From: CAYHHI01 sp964356335
GTDB lineage: Bacteria; Arandabacterota; Arandabacteria; Arandabacterales; Arandabacteraceae
NCBI GenBank assembly: GCA_964356335.1
Contig: CAYHHI010000020.1
Location: forward strand, 1 to 54,440
DNA: 54,440 nucleotides
Direction: 5' to 3'
The first letter of the stretch is position 1. Each line of letters begins with the position of its first letter. The position numbers and the translations under genes were made by a program. Under the pieces are notes generated by a model. That model searched no databases. It saw only the letters and a program-made list of their open reading frames with translations, and was not told where the DNA came from. This document shows positions 36,601-45,051 of this stretch, piece after piece.

Positions 36601-39600
36601 GACTTGGGATGGGGACCTCTGGGTCAGCTACTGGTTGGAATGGAACACCTCGATCTTTAGTGAGGGCGACCAGGTCGCTATCAGAGCCACGGTGATGGAT
36701 GAAGTGGGCAATACCGAGTCCAAGACGATTACGGTGAGGATCTCGGCCGAGGCTCCTATTCTCGCCCTCAGCATTCCTGAGGCAAAGGATGTCTGCGGTG
36801 AGATGCGAGCCAAGGGCGTGCTCAACATAATCGGGACCGAGGTGGAGGGCACGAAGCCGATCGACACTTACTTCGTGTCTTACATCATTAAGAGCCATGA
36901 CTATCCGGACCTCGGCGACTGCAACCCGTTTGATGGTGAGGGTTGGATCGTATGGGGCGACACGCTGATGACCGAAGGCGGTACCACCAGCGAGACCATC
37001 TGGAGGGGAGTAATCGATCCTGCCAAGATCTGGGTCGTTTTGCCGACTCAACAGGATACGGCTGGGGTCAGAGGCTTGCCGGACGGTGCCTATGACATTG
37101 CGCTCGTCACTGTGGATGTCGCCGGCAATTGGAGCTGGGACAAGAACGGTGACTGGTGCGTCGACGCAGGTTACTTTGGTGAATGCGTTGCCAACGGCAT
37201 GGGCATGACGGTCGTTCTCCAGAATGAGGCGCCTGAGATCAGGATAAGAAGCGTCAATGACTTCGCGGCAATCGACGAGGGCGTGCTCTGGCCGGAGCCC
37301 GCTTACGTCCAGATCGGTGACCAGGTGACGGTCACTTCGTGGACCGAGTCGACCTGCGATGTGGCTCAGGTGGATTACTACTTGGACGGCGACGCCGTGA
37401 TTGACTACGACGTGCACGTCGGCATGAGCACTGATGGTGCCAACGGCTACCAGGTGACCTTCCCGCCGACCGGTGGCATCGGCCAGTATCTTGAGCCCGA
37501 TGCTATGCAGAACGGCTATGCGATGGTCACGCTGTGGGCCGTGGTTACCGATCTGCTCGGCAATGTCACGAATCAGTATGCTTACGCCGCGGTGCCCATC
37601 TGGATTCTGGACACCACGCCGACCAGCGCCTTCGTGACGACCCCGGCTCCGGGCGCGTACGTCAGGAACTATGTGGACCTGGAGGCGGACGTTCTTAATG
37701 ACGAAGCAGTCTATGACATAACCTATCAGTACAGACCGGCCGGCGAGGGCGATTGGACAACGATCGCCATCACTCGTCCGCATGACGGCGATCCGTGGGA
37801 CACCGATATCAACGGTTATGACATCGAGTGGAACACCGACCTCTTGGACGATGGCGACTATGAGCTGAGGGCGGTCTCCAGGGATGCCAACCTGACGGTC
37901 GATCCGGATCCTTCCGTCATAACGGTGCACGTTGACAACACGCCGCCTACGGTGGACGCGTTCACGCTCACTCCGACGTATGAGCCCATGTCGGTGCTGC
38001 CGACCACGCCGGACGTTTACATCGGCGGGCCGCACGTCGAGATGATGGCTGAGGCGAGCGATGACGGCATGCTGGATCACGTGCACTTCATGTACAAGCC
38101 GGTTGATGCCGATCTTGACTCGGCCGATGCGCTCTTCAGAGACGCTCAGGCTCCGTACGCCTACGACTGGATCACGGGCTTCACGCAGATCCCGTCCGGC
38201 TGGTACGACATGATCTTCAAGGCTGAGGACAAGGCCGGCAACGAGACTTATAGCACCCGGACGGTCTATGTTGATCAGTGGGCGCCTTACGGTTGGATCA
38301 GCCAGGTCAACAGCGATGTGACGCCTGATGGATCCAACTACTACGGCGTGCTGACAATCAACGGGATTTGCGAGGATGACGTGCCCGAGAGCCAGTGCAT
38401 GGCGGGGCACAACCAGAAGTTCGACAGCGGCCTCAAGGCTGCTCAGTTCCAGTATCAGGCGGTGGGGGCTGGCTATCTCGGCCTCACGATGAGCGAGCTG
38501 CCTGGCGATCAGATACCTGGTCCTTCGCAGTACGCCTGGATCGACCTGGGCGGGCCGATTACAGGTACCGGTCCTGACTACAGCATGAACTGGGACACCG
38601 GAACGCTGGTTCCTGGCGAGTACTACCTGAGAGTCGTGGGCATTGACAATGTTGACAACAGGGCCGACGTTGACGGCGCGCCTTCGCTGCCTTACGTCAC
38701 CATCTGCATAGTTGATCAGGCTCCGCCCAAGGCAATAATCGCCGGCGTCGATGACGTCAGCGGCTACATCTGGGCGACCACCGATACCCACGGCCAGAAC
38801 GATATTGCCTTCGTGAGATTCGAGTACAAGGCGGCGACGGCCCAGGCGGCCTGGACGGTGATCGGCGAGGTTGATACCGCCATCTCCAGTGGCCTCTATG
38901 GCCTGCCGTGGCACTTCGAGCCTCTCGCGGGCAACTTCTGGGTTAGGGCAGTGGCTTACGACGATGATTACGATGTGGTTGACTTCCCGGATCTGTATGA
39001 CCAGAACCCGGCGATGATGATGGTCACCATCGCCAGCCACAAGGTCACTATGCAGAGCACCAGCTTCATCTCGAGCCTTACCAGATGGGGCAATCTTGAC
39101 GACTATGATGAGATTGCCGTCAAGGCGGTGTGCGCTGCTGGTCAGCCGACTGTGATCGTTGTCTTCGATAACGACCCTGAGGACCACTTCAACGTGCCGG
39201 TGGCGTGCCAGCTCGACCTCGAGCGGCCGGATGACCCGGCAACCTGGGTGGACTACTTCTCGGTCAAGAGCCTCGGTGATTGGGGCGTTGCCACGATCAC
39301 CGGCACCTACAACAACTCGGGCACGGTTGGGGCCAAGACCAGCACGGTCAAGGTCTTCAGAGTGACCGACGCCGAGGGTACTAAGGGCGTTGTCAGCCAG
39401 GACAAGATGTCGGTCGACATTCCTTCGGGCGCGATCCACGAGCCGAGCGACGGCCTGATCGTGATCAACGTGCCGAGGCCGTACGCGGAGCCGACGCTTG
39501 ATGAGATCATCCCGGTCAGCGATGCCGTGATGTTCAATGTGATCGGCGACGAGGGATACGAGTACTTCGACAACGGCCTGAGGGCTGACGTCACCCTGGA

Positions 39601-41242
39601 GTACAACCAGAGCGAAATCACGGGTGGCATGAACGAGGCGAACCTGAGAGTCGCCCACTGGAGTGAACAGCAGGAGTGTTGGCACTTCGGCGGCATCGGT
39701 TACGTATCGGTCAACACCACGACCAATGTGGTGAGCTTCAAGGCCGAGCGGACCGGGACCTACGCGGTGGTTTCCGCCACGACCTTCAGGATCACCCAGC
39801 CGGTCTACTATCCGGGCTGCAAGGTGGAGGGAGTCACCTACACCAGCACGTACCCGAAGTTCATGACGGTGATCGAGGACGTGATCAACGGGATTGATGA
39901 GCCGGAGATCAAGGTCACGATCGATGGGCCTGCCGGGAACAAGGTGTTCGACAACCTCACTATCTACTACGACGGCGACGCCATCTATCCGTGGGTTGAT
40001 GGGGCGTACGACGAAGTCGGCCATCTTCTGGGTATCCAGGTCGATCCGGGCTACAGCTGGTCGGAAGGCGACTGGCGCTGGGGCACCGGAGCCTGGAGCG
40101 GTCTGCCGGGCGGTGTCTATACGCTCAAGATCGAAGCCCTCAACGCGATCGGGGACAAGAAGACCCTGACCGATGTGTTCACCGTGGATGCGGGCCGGCC
40201 GACCGTGGACTTCGTAGGCACCTACGTGGCTGCGAACCCGTCGTTCAGCCTGAACGTCGACGATGCGCTTAGCGGCGTCGATCTGCAGAGTGTCTTCCTC
40301 GACGTCTACGCGATCAAGCCGGGTGGCACGGGGACCGAGACCAAGCAGCTGCTCGGTACCGCCACACCGAGTTCGATGACGTTCGACAAGTGGACCGGTG
40401 GCGTCACCGTCAACTTCGGTGACATGGTTTACCACGGGACCCTCGGTGACAATATGTCGATCGATGTGATCGTCTATGACGGCTACGTGTACGTCGATGA
40501 CGAGTACGATGGATACTATAACTACTTCGCTTGCGGCCAGCTGTGCAGATTCTATCTGCCTGATCACGGTATCGCGGACTGCGCGGGCAACCATGCTAAC
40601 CCAGTGTGGAGGCGCTTCACGGTCGATGCTACGCCGCCTGTGATGACGGTGTTGAGCGGCGAGGGCGAGCAGACGATCCGGATCCAGGTGGATGATCCGA
40701 TCTCCGGCGTGGACTGCGAGAACTTCGTGGTCTGGGTTGACGGCAGCCTCGTGATTCTTCCTGAGGGAGAGTCATGGTGCGACCACTTCCAGTACACGAG
40801 CAATAACCATAGCGGCATCTTTACGTACGACGCTGGGCCTGGTGCCGCACAGATAAGAGTTCAGGCAACCGATATGGTCGGCAACACGAGCACGGTCACC
40901 GTCAATAAGAGCGGTGAATTCGTGGAAGTGACCGACGTGGTGAGCTATCCCAACCCGTTCGATCCTGTGAAGGACGGATATACTAGGATCGAGTTCAAGC
41001 TCAGCAAGGGCGCGAACGTTTCGATCAAGATATTCGACTTCGCCGGTGAGCCGGTAAAGAACCTGGCCGATGACCGGTACTTCAGTCCCGGCGACGGACA
41101 CTATGTGGACTGGCCGGGGACCGACGAGTCCGGCAGGATGGTCGCTACCGGTGCTTACATCGGGTACATCAGGATTGACGATGGCTCAAAGGTCATAACC
41201 AGGAATCTCAAGATCGGTGTCGTGAACAGGTGCAATGATTAG
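30632..41242 (+). CDS. Giant exported repeat protein (about 3,540 residues) with C-terminal FlgD-like sorting-type domain
   Basis: 3536 residues from ATG 30632, preceded by GAGGAGG, with a signal peptide directly at the start (LLVLGFVVALVAGMVAAASA); GTG 30518 would add 38 residues. The body is a long run of Ig-like/cadherin-like beta-sandwich modules with recurrent VDNxPPxxD, DDAGNxS and DRxxI/GDxLxIxV motifs and very acidic composition. Near residues 2900-3080 a ZU5-like stretch (DKMSVDIPSGAIHEPSDG) occurs. The end has YPNPF at 3439-3443, then a FlgD-like Ig domain (IKIFDFAGEPVKNLA, then TDESGRMVATGAYIGYIRI). No enzyme motif was found. It is probably an adhesin, S-layer-like or surface filament protein exported by a type IX-like route; a PorV-like gene follows. 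Confidence 0.85.
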   Translation: MDFHFGRNLLVLGFVVALVAGMVAAASAIDIQDYPEIRLIYNEEQPGHPGNSWLGDPLISIGDTIEVRVTATPPESVDYVIANLCAYGGGTHDTLTHDPGTVGWAGTPAWVPRCSDGASTAAMSPITIVDSMNPELYDETWLVWWDDTNNDWMVEGTATGILTAHAQTGVQYTANNGSSDLFRFTITSVANVCCNSMPDDCDHFNFETHAPVLPSDDFALRMVVGDGGECWIDHNPCWYEGHWDATVQVIACDLEADWLTEAFCDTSMSWWPGIVNDGDGGWDGDSLWVDTHWTKYAQLDDPAGLGAEFIESNDYTFQFDFDNSGLGPIFGLPDEILNPGGGCFDLNPDVVCAYIDMRKLAHENGNDDIDSLYFDLRAIGDDYTVPAPNVNDGGFWFTHNPGYDNVQCDPVDNGWDDDEVFELCWNILPGHTDVPADSEYVMMWWISDSGDTTFFFDQPGLGDAPTHKLASIDNIIPALTDTSLDEPRDSVTVDDFSFDADMTLAGNDDVLNPVSEGNLTPDWLQVMLDLQGLYDLDDVMDGGQAWADMSGIGVYMYDGDAPAPFGSGYLRPMGPMSPTWGTEETDVIAAPPSPNAWDQDSILTRAWIFDNAGNAFCVGWGTGDYPIDNIPPIITQQVCERGPFIYVGWGSDVAYRTGYANVGAPLDMVCGGLYNDRDEIVLHANLGDALGIDEVGDVEYVTDAYDPFCVGGITLYDNGLLGSDPVNGDKNFTGHARLEVAHSTRNDTTFCAVDSDEDSLGFEVLVTDDAGNAWINSACRGLRVDNEPQTMTVSGDDPHVAIYFWDDPETIELDGDKNGDGIVSVGDQLIFEWRIEDEVWDDMEVDDVLVNLSSIDPSWVGTERLRRIQPGGIFRNHIPDSMWPPFTVPSGTVDGAQLQADFANWDFAGNTTGWCTFMSDLTLDNVGPAIDCDSVAITISGADTIAAIGDTLYFSYEGPDDDVVTIGVDVDDVTTLMDTLYLTDEGDVWTGWVVVQPSDVDDETAYFAVTAYDGLGNHYDCSAGPISVDNQPPDMNCNNAWLRLWDYNDNVTAPTRVVNTGDNLTAIYWDENGDVTRVTADFSSYYDTETVYEMVSGFKWGPAEKWGYRVDPVPDGDLDQPAGGIGTKVLITAYDDAGNMSSDWFCPMWYTESTTDDVLHAGSGLCGSCLPVDTQRPEAVPPDAITFELLETSNHIANVGDRLRIIVNMGDPSAPDYDMQWSTAFVQADIGQYGNDYDCADMDNCDFLFLTDDGYSAGGEGDGRFSYFFWFDAEDGPTLFEGAPILPGETDLPAGDDGTKIRVRAMDDAGNWSLDWTWSDVLVDADGGAPVPVDNYIPEVDPNDISVTFVDNDANGICDIGDEVTISVDMTEAPGGPIDSVYANLYDWGHPSQDMVPLIPGSPIYSITFTAERNPGDYCATQPDGPVGFENESADGNCGKPILLVNGVPYPQVEVVARDESDNWSAYEWAGPAGVDGVAPLALLPPPPGPVFEPMIDAWPFVFDWISTGPLTDMLADTDAPDPVNPTFPYPSIPASGVQAVKLQDGRIGLQLFYKTFPRNQDVDEFFVYGDLAEAGSIDWTTYLGAPIPAGMVPTTVSLGGAYEWISDALPERADIPETPLNESDYHFAVLAVDDANNMSDWKITWITGISADATAPMAYVQALSGHQMSPCGKEDGQPITIGNSSAYFLGYLDQASEYINVAYVELWARVKDLDPSTDGDQPGEWKVISDNGQWPPSYPLPTAPYHFDTDGLDEQFGELTKCITFELAAVAWDEAGNHATPDQCQKFVFTYDNFEPIETMFAINGNPSPYDMELSGSALIEVTATDQCPETSELTYWLTLEKMGGADVGPLWSPTLASVTLPAGMPFTYNWDLANYPAGQAQVNLYICDQAGNSTFHFKRIIVIDEEAPSGEFASLRMDMFTHPYYTRLLDGMSIPADPELNTIFWVKWPGDIPWAFYDVGQVKLEYQLVGDLNGWTLVNVEPSWDDTLTWDGDLWVSYWLEWNTSIFSEGDQVAIRATVMDEVGNTESKTITVRISAEAPILALSIPEAKDVCGEMRAKGVLNIIGTEVEGTKPIDTYFVSYIIKSHDYPDLGDCNPFDGEGWIVWGDTLMTEGGTTSETIWRGVIDPAKIWVVLPTQQDTAGVRGLPDGAYDIALVTVDVAGNWSWDKNGDWCVDAGYFGECVANGMGMTVVLQNEAPEIRIRSVNDFAAIDEGVLWPEPAYVQIGDQVTVTSWTESTCDVAQVDYYLDGDAVIDYDVHVGMSTDGANGYQVTFPPTGGIGQYLEPDAMQNGYAMVTLWAVVTDLLGNVTNQYAYAAVPIWILDTTPTSAFVTTPAPGAYVRNYVDLEADVLNDEAVYDITYQYRPAGEGDWTTIAITRPHDGDPWDTDINGYDIEWNTDLLDDGDYELRAVSRDANLTVDPDPSVITVHVDNTPPTVDAFTLTPTYEPMSVLPTTPDVYIGGPHVEMMAEASDDGMLDHVHFMYKPVDADLDSADALFRDAQAPYAYDWITGFTQIPSGWYDMIFKAEDKAGNETYSTRTVYVDQWAPYGWISQVNSDVTPDGSNYYGVLTINGICEDDVPESQCMAGHNQKFDSGLKAAQFQYQAVGAGYLGLTMSELPGDQIPGPSQYAWIDLGGPITGTGPDYSMNWDTGTLVPGEYYLRVVGIDNVDNRADVDGAPSLPYVTICIVDQAPPKAIIAGVDDVSGYIWATTDTHGQNDIAFVRFEYKAATAQAAWTVIGEVDTAISSGLYGLPWHFEPLAGNFWVRAVAYDDDYDVVDFPDLYDQNPAMMMVTIASHKVTMQSTSFISSLTRWGNLDDYDEIAVKAVCAAGQPTVIVVFDNDPEDHFNVPVACQLDLERPDDPATWVDYFSVKSLGDWGVATITGTYNNSGTVGAKTSTVKVFRVTDAEGTKGVVSQDKMSVDIPSGAIHEPSDGLIVINVPRPYAEPTLDEIIPVSDAVMFNVIGDEGYEYFDNGLRADVTLEYNQSEITGGMNEANLRVAHWSEQQECWHFGGIGYVSVNTTTNVVSFKAERTGTYAVVSATTFRITQPVYYPGCKVEGVTYTSTYPKFMTVIEDVINGIDEPEIKVTIDGPAGNKVFDNLTIYYDGDAIYPWVDGAYDEVGHLLGIQVDPGYSWSEGDWRWGTGAWSGLPGGVYTLKIEALNAIGDKKTLTDVFTVDAGRPTVDFVGTYVAANPSFSLNVDDALSGVDLQSVFLDVYAIKPGGTGTETKQLLGTATPSSMTFDKWTGGVTVNFGDMVYHGTLGDNMSIDVIVYDGYVYVDDEYDGYYNYFACGQLCRFYLPDHGIADCAGNHANPVWRRFTVDATPPVMTVLSGEGEQTIRIQVDDPISGVDCENFVVWVDGSLVILPEGESWCDHFQYTSNNHSGIFTYDAGPGAAQIRVQATDMVGNTSTVTVNKSGEFVEVTDVVSYPNPFDPVKDGYTRIEFKLSKGANVSIKIFDFAGEPVKNLADDRYFSPGDGHYVDWPGTDESGRMVATGAYIGYIRIDDGSKVITRNLKIGVVNRCND

Positions 41243-41248
41243 GAAAGG

Positions 41249-41277
41249 GGGAGGGGGCCTTCCCCCTCCCGCCTTCT
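41249..41277 (+). terminator. Stem-loop after the giant gene
   Basis: GGGAGGGGG, loop CCTT, CCCCCTCCC. There is no proper T-run, so read-through into the PorV-like gene is likely. It may act as an attenuator or mRNA-stability element. Confidence 0.5.
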
Positions 41278-41319
41278 AGGCCTATGAGAACACTTTCGGC
41301 AACGAGGAGGTTAGAAGAG

Positions 41320-42234
41320 ATGCCAAAGTCAAGGGTTTTGCTCGTAGTCGCCGTCGCGATTGGGGTCTTGGCAGGTTCGTATCCGGCTCTTGGATATACT
41401 CCGCATGCGGGTGCCTTTCTAAGGATGGGAGTGGGCGCGAGGGCCCTCGGTATGGGTGGCGCGTTCACTGCCATTGCTGATGATGCGACAGCTGCATACT
41501 GGAACCCGGCCGGACTTACCAAGATCGAGAACAACGAAGCCACATTCAGTTATACCGCTAACATGGCGGTCGACAGGTCGCTGAACTACGGTGCGTATGC
41601 GCGCTGGTTGGGTGTGGGCGGTCTCGGTGTGTCCTGGCTCAATGCTGGTATGATGGATATGCCCAAAATCGACAAGAACAAGAAGAGTTGGGGCACCGAC
41701 GATACCGGTGAGAACGCCATTATGTTCTCTTACGGCATGGAAGTCGGGAGCATCATGCTGGGTGCCACTGCGAAGATCCTCCATGAGAACATGCCGGATC
41801 TGGCAGGAGATCAGACAGAGACCGGATTCGGACTTGATCTCGGGGGCATGTTCAGCGTGACCGACAATATCACTGCGGGACTCATGATAAGGGATGTGGG
41901 TAGTCAGTATGGCGACAACGACGTGCCGCTCAACTGGCGCTTTGGTAGCGCGGTCAAGGCGCTTGACGGAGCACTGTGTGTCGGCCTTGACGCTGATAAG
42001 ATCCAGGGTCAGGACAACTTTGAACTCCATCTTGGTGCCGAGTATGGCATGGAAGTTCGTCCCGGATATCACGCCTTCTTCAGAAGCGGTCTCAACAGCA
42101 TTGAGGATCGGGCATTCACCGCCGGTCTCGGCATAAGAGTGCCTATTGTGCAGTTCGACTATACTTACGTGACCGAGAAGGATGAAGACGTATTCGGCAG
42201 CAATCATCGAATCTCTGTGACAGCAAGATGGTGA
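41320..42234 (+). CDS. PorV/PorQ family outer-membrane protein
   Basis: 304 residues from ATG 41320 (GAGGAGG upstream; an in-frame ATG at 41284 lacks a signal). A signal peptide is followed by the family signature AGAFLRMGVGARALGMGGAFTAIADDATAAYWNPAGL, the strongly conserved N-terminal hatch of PorV/PorQ (UPF0164) proteins. After it come alternating beta-strands of a FadL-like barrel ending in RISVTARW with a terminal aromatic. In type IX secretion PorV shuttles cargo at the outer membrane. Adjacency to a giant protein with a YPNPF/FlgD-like end supports such a role here, though other type IX core genes are not in the window. Confidence 0.9.
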   Translation: MPKSRVLLVVAVAIGVLAGSYPALGYTPHAGAFLRMGVGARALGMGGAFTAIADDATAAYWNPAGLTKIENNEATFSYTANMAVDRSLNYGAYARWLGVGGLGVSWLNAGMMDMPKIDKNKKSWGTDDTGENAIMFSYGMEVGSIMLGATAKILHENMPDLAGDQTETGFGLDLGGMFSVTDNITAGLMIRDVGSQYGDNDVPLNWRFGSAVKALDGALCVGLDADKIQGQDNFELHLGAEYGMEVRPGYHAFFRSGLNSIEDRAFTAGLGIRVPIVQFDYTYVTEKDEDVFGSNHRISVTARW

Positions 42235-42272
42235 CAGCGAGATTCTAAGGCTTTCTAAGATAAGAGCATTTA

Positions 42273-42309
42273 GCGGGCTGTGCCGGTCGACGCAGCCCGT
42301 TTCTTTTTC
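42273..42309 (+). terminator. Rho-independent terminator after the PorV-like gene
   Basis: CGGGCTG (42274-42280) pairs with CAGCCCG (42293-42299), followed by TTTCTTTTT. Confidence 0.85.
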
Positions 42310-42335
42310 CCCACCTGATTTAGGTTGCATCTGAT

Positions 42336-42373
42336 CCCTTCCCCTTCTCCTGTGGGAGAGGGTGGGGTGAGGG
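42336..42373 (+). repeat. Palindromic repeat before the Nudix gene
   Basis: A CCCTTCCCCTTCTCC arm and a GGGAGAGGGTGGGGTGAGGG arm around TGT. Same family as the elements in murQ and deoC (GGGTGAGG/CCTCACCC arms, GGGAG/CTCCC core). Confidence 0.6.
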
Positions 42374-42385
42374 CAGGACTAGCTC

Positions 42386-42835
42386 ATGGATTTCTCGATA
42401 GAGCAGTGCCCCGGCTGCGGGCACGGGTTCCCGAGGCGGAATCCGCTTTTGACCGTGGACATGATAATTGAACTCGGGCATGGGTTTTCTCGCAAGATCG
42501 TGCTCGTGAAGCGGAAGAATCCTCCGCCGGGGTGGGCGCTGCCGGGTGGCTTTGTTGACTACGGCGAGACAGTTGAAGAAGCAGCGATTCGAGAGGCTCG
42601 TGAGGAAACGGGGCTCAAGATTGACCTTGTAAGGCAATTTCACACGTATTCAAAGCCCGGGAGAGATCCTCGTGGCCACATGGTATCCGTCGTGTTTATT
42701 GCGACGGCCTCAGGTGAGCCGCGGGGTGGCGATGATGCGAGCCTGGCCAAAGCGTTCCAGCCCGACAATCTCCCCGAAGATATAGCCTTCGACCACAGGC
42801 AAATCATAGGCGACTACCTCGAAGGCAAGTACTGA
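42386..42835 (+). CDS. Nudix hydrolase
   Basis: 149 residues from ATG 42386. An N-terminal CPGCG knuckle suggests a small metal site. The Nudix box is complete: GGFVDYGETVEEAAIREAREETGL (GX5EX7REUXEEXGU). The context around it (KRKNPPPGWALPGG, VSVVFIATASGEPRGGDDA) is like ADP-ribose/NADH pyrophosphatase and related house-cleaning enzymes. The substrate cannot be assigned. The neighbouring mazG (convergent) is another nucleotide-sanitising enzyme. Confidence 0.9.
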   Translation: MDFSIEQCPGCGHGFPRRNPLLTVDMIIELGHGFSRKIVLVKRKNPPPGWALPGGFVDYGETVEEAAIREAREETGLKIDLVRQFHTYSKPGRDPRGHMVSVVFIATASGEPRGGDDASLAKAFQPDNLPEDIAFDHRQIIGDYLEGKY

Positions 42836-42854
42836 ACTCCTTCTTGCGGTAAGG

Positions 42855-43619
42855 CTATGGCGACGTCTTCCCCTTGCTCCTATCCCAGATGGCGTCCATC
42901 TCGGCCAGGGTCATCTTGCCGCGCCTGGCGATCTCCTTCTCGACACACGTAAATCGGGACATGAACTTGGAGATCGTGCCCTGGAGGGCATCCTCGGCGC
43001 TTATATCGAGGAATCTAGCGACATTGACGAGGGAAAACACGATGTCTCCGAGTTCATCCTGTATTCTGGCCTTCTCTTTCTGACGGCAGGCTTCCTCGAA
43101 TTCGGCGATCTCCTCCTTGAGCTTGTCGAAGACCTTCTCGACCTCATCCCAGTCGAAACCGAGGCTTGCCGCCCGCTGCTGGATGCGCTGGGCCTTCAGC
43201 AGGCTCGGATAGGTCTTGGGAACACCCGATAAGACCGATTGGTCCTCAGGCTTCTGCGCCCTTTTGGATTTCTCCCATTGGTCGAGGACCTCGCGGGGCT
43301 CCAGATCCTTGCGCTCGCCGAATACATGGGTGTGCCGGTTTCGCATCTTTGCGCAGTTCTCCTTCATGACATCATCAACTGAGAACTTGCCGTCGTCTTC
43401 AGCGATCTTCGCGGCGAACAGTATGAGGAATAGCGTGTCTCCGAGCTCCTCGCGGAGTCTAGCCGCATCGCCTTCGTCAATTGCCTCACAGACTTCATAC
43501 ATCTCCTCGAGCAGGTGCGGCCTGAGGCTCTCCAGGGTCTGCGCCCTGTCCCATGGACAGCCCTTTTCACTTCTCAAGTACGCGACCAGGTTGCGCAACT
43601 CATCAAACTTGTCTGACAT
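42855..43619 (-). CDS. mazG: Nucleoside triphosphate pyrophosphohydrolase MazG
   Basis: 254 residues, the usual two-domain length. Domain 1: EKGCPWDRAQTLESLRPHLLEEMYEV, then LREELGDTLFLILFAAKIAED. Domain 2: GFDWDEVEKVFDKLKEEIAEFEEA, then IQDELGDIVFSLVNVARFLDI. Both carry the EExxE...ExxD metal-binding pattern. MazG hydrolyses (d)NTPs to monophosphates and PPi and removes aberrant nucleotides. It converges with the Nudix gene, only 19 bases apart. Confidence 0.95.
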   Translation of the reverse strand: MSDKFDELRNLVAYLRSEKGCPWDRAQTLESLRPHLLEEMYEVCEAIDEGDAARLREELGDTLFLILFAAKIAEDDGKFSVDDVMKENCAKMRNRHTHVFGERKDLEPREVLDQWEKSKRAQKPEDQSVLSGVPKTYPSLLKAQRIQQRAASLGFDWDEVEKVFDKLKEEIAEFEEACRQKEKARIQDELGDIVFSLVNVARFLDISAEDALQGTISKFMSRFTCVEKEIARRGKMTLAEMDAIWDRSKGKTSP

Positions 43620-43845
43620 GACTCAATCCTTTCTCGACACAACTACTCACATGATATAGCGTCGGCCGGCCTTTCTCAATACCAATGAGCTCTCGGCACC
43701 TTGTGCCCGACACATCCTTCGCCGGAGAATATGGTGGGTGGTCCCCCAGGCCGGCGTCTAACATAAATGGGGTCTAAGAACATGCTTGCAATTGAACTGG
43801 CCATGTGTTATCCGTAACCATGATTTAGCGGAGGGGTACGACCTC

Positions 43846-45024
43846 ATGGAATTTGCCGCCTGGTCTGAAATTGACATCACTGCGCTCAAGCGAAACGTAA
43901 AGAGAACTCAGCAGATCGTTGGGCCTCGTGTAGATATCGTTCTTACGGTAAAAGCCGATGGCTACGGGCATGGAGCTCCACACGTGGCCAAGGCAGCGAC
44001 TGCAGCCGGCGTGCACATGTTCGGCGTGGCAACCCTGCACGAAGGGATCGAGCTTCGGAATGCCGGCCTCAAGGGCCCCATATTGATCTTGAGTCCGTCG
44101 CTCGCAGTTGAGATAGACGAGATCCTTGAATACAACCTGACGCCGACCGTCTCCGACATGGAATTCGCCAAGGCGCTCGCCGCCAGGGCCTCACAGTCCT
44201 CGCGTGCCGCAAAGGTCCATGTTGATATCGACACGGGGATGACACGGGGTGGAGTGAACGAAGAGGATGCATGCGAGTTCCTCAGCGAGCTGGCGAAGCT
44301 CAAAGGCTTGCAGGTGGAGGGTGTCTATACCCACTTTCCATCGACCTATCATGAAGACCGCGAGTTTTCCGGACAGCAACTCCAGTCCTTCCGCAGAATC
44401 ATTGAAGCCCTTGGAAAGCAGGGGATCGTTTTTCCCCTCCGGCATGCCGCGAACAGCGCTGCGGTCGCACAATATCCCGAAAGCCACATAAACATGGTGA
44501 GACCCGGTGGAATGATCTATGGTATGTTCCCGCACGAAGACATGAACGGGATAGGTTTCGAGCCTGTGATGAGCTTCAAGTCCCGTGTTGTGAACGTCAA
44601 ACAAGTGCCGAAGGGAAAGACGGTGAGCTATGGCCGGACCTACCGCTTCGAGCGCGATGCCAGGGTTGCGGCAGTCGCAGCCGGGTACGGCCATGGCCTC
44701 ACGAGGGCCATGTCCAACAGCGGCGAGTTGCTGGTGAGAGGCGTGCGGGCCCCCATCGTGGGAATGGTGACGATGGATGTCACAATGATAGATGTATCAC
44801 ACATCTTACAGGTCAGCGTGGGCGATGAGGTGATCATTTTCGGGAAGCAAGGCAGCGAAGAGATCAGCGTTTATGAGGTCGCCAAGCACTGCGGCACTAT
44901 CTCATATGAAGTCACTTGCGGAATAGGTAAACGTGTCCCGAGGGTGTACATCGAGAATGGAACGGTTACCGGCATTGTGACCCTCGTGGGTGAATGGCTC
45001 TCGAGGCAAGGCATCCCTCTCTGA
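43846..45024 (+). CDS. alr: Alanine racemase
   Basis: 392 residues from ATG 43846 (GGAGGGG upstream; an in-frame start at 43786 lies in the leader). PLP enzyme that interconverts L- and D-Ala for peptidoglycan. PLP lysine: Lys36 in VLTVKADGYGHG; the catalytic Tyr of the other subunit in AVAAGYGHGLTR; other conserved blocks HVDIDTGMTRGG, INMVRPGGMIYG and PIVGMVTMDVTMIDVS. First gene of a run in the same direction that continues with the Tudor-like protein and the nucleoside catabolism genes. Confidence 0.95.
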   Translation: MEFAAWSEIDITALKRNVKRTQQIVGPRVDIVLTVKADGYGHGAPHVAKAATAAGVHMFGVATLHEGIELRNAGLKGPILILSPSLAVEIDEILEYNLTPTVSDMEFAKALAARASQSSRAAKVHVDIDTGMTRGGVNEEDACEFLSELAKLKGLQVEGVYTHFPSTYHEDREFSGQQLQSFRRIIEALGKQGIVFPLRHAANSAAVAQYPESHINMVRPGGMIYGMFPHEDMNGIGFEPVMSFKSRVVNVKQVPKGKTVSYGRTYRFERDARVAAVAAGYGHGLTRAMSNSGELLVRGVRAPIVGMVTMDVTMIDVSHILQVSVGDEVIIFGKQGSEEISVYEVAKHCGTISYEVTCGIGKRVPRVYIENGTVTGIVTLVGEWLSRQGIPL

Positions 45025-45051
45025 GAGGGTTCTCTGAAGGGGTTCTGAAAC

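Noticed and set aside
36191..40594. 1467-codon open frame on the minus strand inside the giant gene
   Set aside because: It mirrors the plus-strand codons of a high-GC, repeat-rich gene; there is no start signal, signal peptide or recognisable domain, while the plus-strand frame is a coherent exported protein.
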